A stretch of DNA of 64,000 bases from Plasmopara viticola. Lineage: Eukaryota; Oomycota; Peronosporomycetes; Peronosporales; Peronosporaceae. A program made the position numbers and the translations under genes. The notes under the pieces were generated by a model that made no database searches, had not been told where the DNA came from, and saw only the letters and a program-made list of their open reading frames with translations. Of this stretch, positions 57,030 through 64,000 are shown piece by piece. Position 1 is the first letter of the stretch; every line of letters starts with the position of its first letter. Location of the stretch: positions 1,736,001-1,800,000 of the forward strand of contig MBPM02000001.1 of the NCBI GenBank assembly GCA_001695595.3, written 5' to 3'.

Positions 57030-59544
57030 ATGCTCGTCCGGCTTAAAGGCTGGAGCGACGACGACATTTGGCAGCTGCTGACGCTCTTTCAAAAGCATTT
57101 GAACTACTACATTTATGGATCCGACAGTCAATTTGCCGAAGTTGTGCGTGCAGAATTGCCAGGTATGCCATTTCTATACCCATTTTGTAGTTTGCGGTCA
57201 CAACGGTGTGTCTTCTTCCTACCGGCTGTGTTGCATGGTGTAGGCAAAGCGGCAGTTGAAATTCTAGAGATGGTGCGAGCAATGATGAAGCATTTTGGGC
57301 TCCGACTAAGTACAAAAAACTTTCGAACCGACGGTCTGGTGGCTGCGATGAGGTAGGAATTGATCTGTAAGACTGACTGACAATGTATGCTCTGTGAAAA
57401 GGAATAGTTGGAGTGCATGGGCAAGAAGTCTATGTCTATGAACATCTCTACGAGTCAATTCACCAGCTGCCAGAGAATCGAGCGGGTGGAGTGTGGCTAC
57501 CGGCTGAACTCAGCCGCTTCTATCAGAAAGCCAAACAGTACCGTGGACAATTCAATGCTAGCCAAGAAAAGTATTTTCAAAAAGTGCAGCTGTGGGGTAA
57601 GTATTCAACTTGTGGTGACAAATGGGGCTCTTAATGGTCTTCCTATTCTCAAACAGGCAAGTCGATTGCGGAAACCAAAAGCAAATTCTACACGCTGCGA
57701 GAATTATTTATAAAGGAAAAACTTCGTCCTTGCCGTAAGTGTGAGATTGTATAGCACTTCCACATCCAAAAGCTTGTTTGTGAACTGTCAATGCTGTTAA
57801 GTGCAAAATGAGATGGAAGCAAAGCGCCTTGAACTTCTGCGAGAGATTTTCACCGATGTGCCACCGATACGCCAGGAGAAAAAAGTAGTGGCAGTGTCCC
57901 GTAAAGCGCCAAGGATGTGGTCTTCAGAAGAGATGAAGACACTTGTTGACCTTGTTGTTCAAATTACAGCTCAGATACAAAAGACCGGGTGCTCTGACGT
58001 CGTGGATCATGTCGCCAAGACATTGCGTGAGTTGCTGATTGTAAAAAACATCGCTCCGTGTATCTACCGGTGCTATGCTCCATTTGTAGACAGAACAGAG
58101 AGGTCTTGCGTGATCAAGCTCACTGACATGCGAGAAAAGATCATGAAAAAGGCTTCCACGGTTCGCGCAGCAAGTACGACTAGATACTATTGGGTAGAAA
58201 TGGACCTAATAACTTCTGCAATAGACATGCCAGATACCATCTTTGATCCAAACTCCGACGCGCACAAGATTTTCAATGCAGGTAAGTAGTTAAGTTTCAT
58301 CATCAATCGCTGATTTTAAGTTGATTGCTTGGAGGAAGACTGGACGGATACTAACGACCCCTACGCTCTTGGATACCTCGCGCTTAAATTGCGGAGTGCG
58401 CTACATTATTCGCTTCTTTCCTACAAGAGTAGTGTAGGATTAACAAGTACATTTCATGTAGGTAGACGCAATAAAAAGCGACGAACCAAGAGCACTTGGT
58501 CTTCTAAACCGAGTCATCAAATTGAGTTCACGGCAGCTCGTGATACAGAGAGAGCAAGTTCGAAATTATCGGCATCGAGTACCACAGAAGTGGCAGCAGC
58601 CACTCCGATTGCAAGTGGACTTTGTAATTCAAAGATGCAATCGCTGCGATCTGAAAAATCATCAGCGAACCAAGTTCCTTTGTTTGTCAAGGAAATTGCA
58701 AAGCAATGTTCATGGACAGAAACCGTAGTGCTGAAGGTCTTACAAGGCATGCAGCACTCGATCGAGTTGTATCGATCCAACAAAATTGTCGATTTCTATA
58801 GTACCATTGCAAAGTTGACATCAGGTACGGATTGTGCACTTCTTTGCTCCTTGTATCAATCGTAAATAACCTCATTTTTGCTTGTAGATGTCGAATTTTT
58901 AGACCTTTTTGCAGTTGTCCAGCACATTCTGACTCACTTTGAGCAGCGTACGTCAATCGGATGATAGGCTCCTTGTGACGCAAAGGCTTATTGTAGTTTT
59001 TTTGGATGCAGGCTACGGCACTTTGGATGGCTTTGAGGCTCTCGTTTTGACGGCTCCGAGCATTGACTCGACCAGAATAGCTATCAATCAAGAGACTAAA
59101 GAGCTGGATCACGTATGTCGAAGCGATGGCGCTTCGCCATTAATGATGGACCAACTTGCTAGCACCAATTTAGAAGAATCGTCGAAGTGTGTGAAGCATG
59201 AGCCATATGGTAAAAGCTATACTGTGGCTAAGAAGCGCCGTCTGGATGCGAGTACGTCTACTGATGACAGGGTAGATAAAGGTTATGACGAAGAAGATGA
59301 CGAAGATGACCTAAGTGACGATGAAGTGTCGGTGAATGCTGAGAGCGAGAGCTTGGATGGAGAGAGTGACGGAATGCCTCATCCGCTGCAAAGCATGCTC
59401 GCCTCATTGGAGTCGCATATGGCTGAGCTGCAAGAGAAACAACGTGTTTTAATCAAACAGAAAGAAGATCGGGAGCGGCATCACCAGAATGTCAATCATT
59501 TACACGATATCTGTTTGAACGCTGAGGAGTTTATGAAATCGTAA
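57030..59544 (+). CDS. Unrecognised multi-exon protein, probably nuclear
   Basis: I do not recognise this family. Supported exons are 57030 to about 57162, one exon between about 57230 and 57355 whose edges are unclear, then 57402-57596, 57657-57734, 57802-58281, 58321-58824, 58888-58947 and 59012-59544, all joined in phase 1. Visible features are a Myb/SANT-like helix start (GWSDDDIWQLLTLFQKHL), a conserved-looking segment GVHGQEVYVYEHLYESIH, a second tryptophan-led helix (RMWSSEEMKTLVDLVVQI), a basic patch (NKKRRTKSTW), a nuclear-signal-like KKRRLD, an acidic run (EEDDEDDLSDDE) and a C-terminal coiled coil (LESHMAELQEKQRVL). Together these suggest a chromatin or transcription factor, as inference only. 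Exon 2 can be read in two frames and needs transcript data. Confidence 0.6.
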
Positions 59545-59670
59545 CAAGGTGATAAAATATTTTGCTGAATAACAACGAAGACCGCCCAAACACTATGCTT
59601 ATTATATTGAAGCTTGAGGACGAGCAGCCATTGACTCTAACTTTGCTTATTGTACAATAATTCTATTGCT
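59545..59670. other. Short convergent intergenic
   Basis: 126 bases between two gene ends. AT-rich, nothing else seen. Confidence 0.5.
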
Positions 59671-61536
59671 TTACACTTCATCGTCGTACACTTGATGCTG
59701 TGTTGCCCATTCGTTACTTTTTAAATGACCCACGCAGCGTCGGATAGTCTTAACAAAGGTTGCGCTATCGCCTACATTCTCGTCACTTTTGAGGAAGTCG
59801 TTATTTAGCAGACACAATTCTTCGATGGGTTTGCTGCCATTGCACGGCAAGTCTTGGTACGCACCTAAGCTACTTGTCCGGCGGCGCTTTCGATGAGCTT
59901 TGACATTCCCTTGCTCATTAGCATCTTCTCTGCCAAGAAGGCTTATACGTACTGCGTCACCAGCAGTTTCCAGCATGTCAGCTATTAAAGCTAATCCTTT
60001 TACAGTCAGTAAATTGCCACTCAAGTCGACCAAAGTATATGGCTTTGTTTGAGCACGTGTAATTAGCGACCGGAGTATTGCAGCTGCACCATCGTTTCGT
60101 AATCGATTTGCTCCTATCGAGAGGGAAACGAGGGTAGTATTAGTCTCCAAAGCTGTCAGCAATTGTGCAGATACACCTGCCAATCCAAGTCCAACACCAT
60201 TCGCTTGCAAATGAGTGACAGACTCGTTTGTGACTAAGAACTCTGCAAGGACATCGCCAAAACCAGTATCAAGGAAGTTCTGAGCAATATTTAGGTGTTT
60301 AATTGTCTTGTTTCGGCTTAGAGCTAGCAGCAAATTCGTAGCGCCTTCGAGGCCGAAATTGCAGCCGCGAACATCGAGATGGGTCAGCACTGCAGCAGGT
60401 TCCACACCTGGAGAACCCAACATTGGTGTAAGTGCATGTATGCCAGGGTCTCCAATCTGTACGTTGTTCGCCAATTCCAGTCGTTCTAGATTCATCACAC
60501 CATCCATACTAGCGCTGCAAATCGCCCGTACAGTGATGGACGATAGCTCATTGTCACTCAGACGTAAGTGTCGTATAGGCAAAGGCTCGCGTATTTTCGA
60601 GAGCCCAATAAACGCGTCATCTTCGAGCTCATTGTGCTCCAGATATAAACGCTGGAGCCTTGGGGACTTAAAGGCAGCATCAATAAGCATCTGCGTGTCG
60701 AAACTCCCAATCGTATTGCTAAATCTCAGCTGGGTCAGCTGTGGCATAGATGTCACAAGTTTGACCAAACGACGATACCCGTCAATTCGAATTTTCACAG
60801 ACACTATCTCTAGCGTTGTGATTCGGCTTAATTCCACCTTTTTGGCAAATGTTGGATTTAAAGTATCGCAAATCTGAGTAATTTGGTCGTCACATAATTT
60901 TCCATGGAAAAAGCATAATTCTGTCAACTGCGAATGATACCGAATCAATTTTGTCAATGATTGCCAGCATGTATGTTGCTGTTCCGGGTGATGGACCTCC
61001 AGTCGCCGTAACTGTCGCAGTGTCAGAATCGACTTTACATTCTCCTCATAGACCTCTCGCCCATGCACTTTAAGCACTTCGACGACATCCACAAAAAGCC
61101 TCTGACATTCCTCCAAGATGTCCACAGAATTGCTAGATTTGATTGACGTGCGTTTCTTGAGCAATGTCCGAAACTGATGTTCCCAAAACACGTGCCTGCT
61201 ATTGCGTCTTCGACCTTGCGCGGCCGCTGTGTTTTCAATAGGACTGACCCCGTAGCCCAGACTTAATGCATTAATACGAATCTCCCATATGCGCTGCGTC
61301 TCGCGGTCGAAAAGAAACGTATCACCGGCCACGGAGTCGTAGCCGTCGCGTGGTTCTGGTGGCTCCTGCTGCGCAGCAGCCTCCCACGCCACTTCCATCT
61401 CTCGCAGCCGAAATTCAGACAGCTCGTGGAAAAGTTGGTGACGGATGGCAGCAGGAAAGAGCTCTATATACTCGAGAATCTTGTGCACAGGAGTAGAGAG
61501 CGCCACGGCCATGACAGCTAGCTGCACTAGCGACAT
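59671..61536 (-). CDS. RNI-like leucine-rich-repeat protein
   Basis: An intronless 621-residue protein. The first 200 residues are helical without a recognised domain. From about residue 200 to 560 there are ribonuclease-inhibitor-type LRRs of about 28-30 residues (LQRLYLEHNELEDDAF, IRHLRLSDNELSS, LTHLDVRGCNFGLEGA, LVSLSIGANRLRNDGA, YTLVDLSGNLLTVKG). A basic stretch (HRKRRRTSS) interrupts the tail. There is no signal peptide cleavage pattern, kinase or NB-ARC domain, so it is probably an intracellular interaction scaffold. The start is the first ATG after the upstream foldback element, whose edge is 107 bases away. Confidence 0.85.
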   Translation of the reverse strand: MSLVQLAVMAVALSTPVHKILEYIELFPAAIRHQLFHELSEFRLREMEVAWEAAAQQEPPEPRDGYDSVAGDTFLFDRETQRIWEIRINALSLGYGVSPIENTAAAQGRRRNSRHVFWEHQFRTLLKKRTSIKSSNSVDILEECQRLFVDVVEVLKVHGREVYEENVKSILTLRQLRRLEVHHPEQQHTCWQSLTKLIRYHSQLTELCFFHGKLCDDQITQICDTLNPTFAKKVELSRITTLEIVSVKIRIDGYRRLVKLVTSMPQLTQLRFSNTIGSFDTQMLIDAAFKSPRLQRLYLEHNELEDDAFIGLSKIREPLPIRHLRLSDNELSSITVRAICSASMDGVMNLERLELANNVQIGDPGIHALTPMLGSPGVEPAAVLTHLDVRGCNFGLEGATNLLLALSRNKTIKHLNIAQNFLDTGFGDVLAEFLVTNESVTHLQANGVGLGLAGVSAQLLTALETNTTLVSLSIGANRLRNDGAAAILRSLITRAQTKPYTLVDLSGNLLTVKGLALIADMLETAGDAVRISLLGREDANEQGNVKAHRKRRRTSSLGAYQDLPCNGSKPIEELCLLNNDFLKSDENVGDSATFVKTIRRCVGHLKSNEWATQHQVYDDEV

Positions 61537-61643
61537 GGTACCCTATTGGCGCAACTTTAATACAAATATCAGTTGTAGGAATTGTTTAAAGCATATCTGT
61601 GTAGAACCTATTCTGTACGTAATATTTTGTCTAATTAAAAAAA

Positions 61644-61859
61644 GGGAAATGATACCGGCAGGCATTTTTCGCTAATGGGCAGGCACTGATGCTTATCTTC
61701 TCTGTGATTGGCTGGAGGGTTAATTATCAGTCGTGATATCAATTCTCATATGCTACACCAATCTCAGATGCAACTTATCCCAAACTACTTTTCGACGTTA
61801 AATCCACGTAACTTTGACGTATTCTTCCGCAGTAACATCACCATGAACACCCTGCAAAC
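61644..61859 (+). repeat. Left terminal inverted repeat
   Basis: Pairs with 62099-62349 on the opposite strand; the match runs continuously from the GGGAAATGATACCGG end to CCCTGCAAAC. One 21-base and one 7-base gap account for the length difference. Confidence 0.88.
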
Positions 61860-62178
61860 TCTTGGCCAGCGTGTCTCCAGCTCTCACGAGGACGCACGCA
61901 AAGCTATAAACACGGATCTCGGAGATGAGGGGTTTATTGTGTCAGTCAAACACACGTACTACTACAACAACGATCCGACAACAGACGACGTCAAGAACAT
62001 TGTTCTTGTATGCTCATGTCACAAAAATCCTGCCTCCATCGGTGCTGGGAACATAGAAGCTAGCCGTAAACGTATCAGACCAAGTAGAAGCACTGGCTGT
62101 TTGCAGGGTCTTCATGGTGATGTTACTGCGGAAAAATACGTCAAAGTTGCGCGGACAGTCGCGGATTCAACGTCGTAA
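61843..62178 (+). pseudogene. Truncated MULE transposase N-terminus
   Basis: An ATG at 61843 opens a 111-residue frame inside the element, beginning in the left arm and ending in the right arm. The text EDARKAINTDLGDEGFIVSVK followed by CSCHKNP and SRSTGC resembles the FAR1/MULE zinc-binding start. The catalytic part is missing and the end is made of inverted-repeat sequence. Confidence 0.45.
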
Positions 62179-62349
62179 AGTAGTTTTGGGATAAGTTGCA
62201 TCTGAGATTGGTGTAGCATATGAGAATTGATATCACGACTGATAATTAACCCTTCAGCCAATCACAGAGAAGAAATGCCAATCAAATTAATTCATATAAA
62301 CATCAGTGCCTGCCCGTTAGCGAAAAGTGCCTGCCCGGTATCATTTCCC
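62099..62349 (-). repeat. Right terminal inverted repeat
   Basis: Reverse complement of the left arm, with additional bases around 62283-62305 and 62152-62158 that the left arm lacks. Confidence 0.88.
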
Positions 62350-64000
62350 TAAAAAAAAATTTTTGTAATTTGGCACTATGATAGGCGCGACCTTGGTCGG
62401 CGCGACATTCTTGCTGATGGAACAAGCTAATTGTCGCGCGCAGCATCTTACAGCTTCCATGTAGCTGGGCGCCCTGTCGTTGTTTGTACCAGAATGCATA
62501 ATGATGTAAGAGGGGCTTTGCATTATTTTGACATATTCTGATGCATGATTTAAAGGTGAGTAAACATTGTGTTAAATGCAGTCTATATACACTTTGATCC
62601 TAAGACCGAAAAAATAACTATATGTTTATCGGGAGATCTCATAATTCATTACAAGACTCCTCTGTGCGAGAGACTCCGTTAGTTTGTCACACCTGGCAAC
62701 ACTTTGTAGTCTATTACTGCGGGTAGATTGCTTTTTCGGAGATATCGAAAAATGGTTCTACTTCCCTCTCGCATCTGTCGGACGCGCAGTATGCACTGCT
62801 TAAGTGACTTGCTGACTTTGTGAGCCCGAGGTAACAGCTACATCTACAACCCTCTTTGATAAGCAGTTAGACGCATCAGGGCAATCGAGCTCTACGAGCA
62901 AATTTACCTCAAGAGTCAAAGCAAGAAAAGCAGCAGTAGCCCCGGCGGAAGCGAGTAAGAGCCGAGAAACTCAAGGCTTTCACATAAAAGAAACCCGAGC
63001 TTTTGCTTCTGTGTCCAGAAGGCAGAGATAGCCGAGAAAGCGTCCATGATCACAGATATATTAATGTGCCTGGCATTTGCACTCTTTTTAATACTAGGTC
63101 AGTCCAAACGATGTGCTTTTGCCAGTAAAGCAAAGCAGATTTACCAAAGGGTTTGCGGCCCGGAAACAACAAGTGGAAGCAAAAACTTTCTCAGCTCCGC
63201 CTATGTTGACGTACATGCAAAGCTGTATGACCTTCATGGATATGTTCATGTATAAGGGAAACCAGCTTTTTCAACGGGGCGCCACTTTCCGAATAAATCC
63301 GCTAAAAGATTGCGGTCCGCTTGGCACTAGGTGCAAGCCACAATGGTGGAAGAAACGATTTGAAGCTTTTTACGAGAAGCACAGCTTTAGACAGGCTCTC
63401 CTCTCCGAAACGCCATGAGTGGGCAGCTTTTATTCTGCTCCACTCATACATACTCGGGACTCTACTATAAGTAAAAGTGTAGACTCGGGTCCATATACAA
63501 TTTGCCGAGTATAGCAGCATCCATTACTGTGGCTGTAGCAAGCAAAGGCGCATGATTCGTGCCTATTCCGAAGAGGCGGACACACTGATCCTTAGTCTTG
63601 TTAAAGAATCACCAGCAGAAAGCGCGACCACGTTTCCAGAAAAAGTCTGGTCATCAATCAAGGCAGGGCGACTAATAGGGTGTGCGATTACTGCACGCAA
63701 TAAGCATTTAGTCCATAAGTCTTCGATGCACGTGAACATTTTATCAAAATCTTTCCACCATTTGCACGTAGAAAAATTGCACGTCGGCAAACTATCATAT
63801 TCCGCCAATCTAAGTTGATTGACGCTTCTACAAAGATCGATGGAAATAAGGCTTCTTTGGCTTAATAAAAGTGTTCCAGACATTTAAAAATTCGACCGCG
63901 AAAGCGGAGGACTTTGACAGTACAAAGTACATCATTGCTTTTAAATGAACAAGGCTAACTTGATCATAGGCAAGTCATAGTTAGAAAGAACGAGTTCTAC
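62350..64000. other. Gene-poor window end
   Basis: After the foldback element there is no confirmed gene. A minus-strand frame at 62341-62523 contains PSYIIMHSGTNN, like an SGNH-type or transposon-associated fragment, too short to call. A plus-strand ATG frame at 63046-63255 (69 codons) starts with a hydrophobic helix, described separately. Confidence 0.4.
63046..63255 (+). CDS. Possible small secreted or membrane peptide, doubtful
   Basis: A 69-residue frame starts at an ATG with ILMCLAFALFLILG, which could be a signal peptide or a single membrane helix. A mature part of about 45 residues has one cysteine and no RxLR, dEER, LxLFLAK or necrosis motif. No splice continuation is convincing. 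It may be a chance frame in repeat DNA. Confidence 0.2.
   Translation: MITDILMCLAFALFLILGQSKRCAFASKAKQIYQRVCGPETTSGSKNFLSSAYVDVHAKLYDLHGYVHV

Larger units (their letters stand above)
61644..62349. mobile_element. Foldback / Mutator-like (MULE) non-autonomous element
   Basis: The 706-base element starts GGGAAATGATACCGG and ends with its reverse complement CCGGTATCATTTCCC. Inverted homology extends about 216 bases on the left (61644-61859) and 251 on the right (62099-62349), with a few indels. It is flanked by TAAAAAAA on both sides (61636-61643 and 62350-62357), an 8-base apparent target-site duplication, although A-runs make its length uncertain. The 240-base core between the arms, with an ATG at 61843, reads LQTLGQRVSSSHEDARKAI and later a C-x-C pair and SRSTGC, like the N-terminal finger region of MULE transposases. 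No DDE catalytic domain is present, so it would need a transposase supplied elsewhere. It sits in the upstream region of the LRR gene. Confidence 0.85.

Noticed and set aside
63046..63255. Candidate secreted effector
   Set aside because: It has a hydrophobic start but no RxLR, dEER, Crinkler or cysteine-rich pattern and no supporting structure; kept only as a doubtful small frame, not as an effector.
1..64000. tRNA, rRNA and CRISPR arrays
   Set aside because: I looked for T-arm like GTTCGA contexts with acceptor pairing, rRNA-like blocks and regularly spaced direct repeats and found none that hold up. A tRNA scan would be decisive.

Overview
The window looks like nuclear DNA of an oomycete (stramenopile), most likely a Peronosporales species such as a Phytophthora or downy-mildew relative. 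The reasons are short GT-AG introns of about 50-85 bases inside densely packed genes, a giant protein fusing a KRE6/SKN1-type GH16 domain to an FKS/GT48 1,3-beta-glucan synthase (cellulose/beta-glucan wall biology), decayed Ty3/gypsy retrotransposon remains of the kind common in these genomes, and an intact axonemal dynein assembly factor gene (DNAAF5-like), which implies a flagellated zoospore stage. The genus cannot be fixed from this sequence alone.

Layout. 1-8.3 kb: the 3' part of a MORN-repeat gene (+), a Stm1/SERBP1-type ribosome/mRNA-binding protein (-), an empty 1.6 kb stretch, then a seven-exon PH + RasGAP gene (+). 8.35-16.26 kb: the intronless glucan synthase fusion (-). 16.3-30.2 kb: a gene desert whose only clear content is a heavily mutated Ty3/gypsy element (about 18.5-22.4 kb). 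30.2-46.2 kb: a compact housekeeping block with a ChaC-type gamma-glutamylcyclotransferase, a FAIM-like protein with DPF motifs, SAM50, a SETD9-like SET protein, V-ATPase subunit c'', a single-RRM protein, a PRA1 protein, a small KEN-box protein, DNAAF5 and organellar BipA/TypA. 46.2-50.2 kb: a second gene-poor tract. 50.2-61.5 kb: ribonucleotide reductase small subunit, a PX-domain gene carrying an apparent one-base frameshift, CTR9 (Paf1 complex), an unrecognised nuclear-type protein, and an RNI-like leucine-rich-repeat protein. 61.6-64 kb: a foldback/Mutator-like element with 200-250 base inverted repeats, followed by unassigned DNA.

The genes are mostly unrelated housekeeping functions. 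The ordering shows the usual oomycete contrast between gene-dense islands, with several head-to-head pairs sharing less than 160 bases of upstream DNA, and repeat-rich gene-poor tracts. All exon structures were built by hand from splice consensus, reading-frame continuity and protein family resemblance; no database search or transcript data were available.
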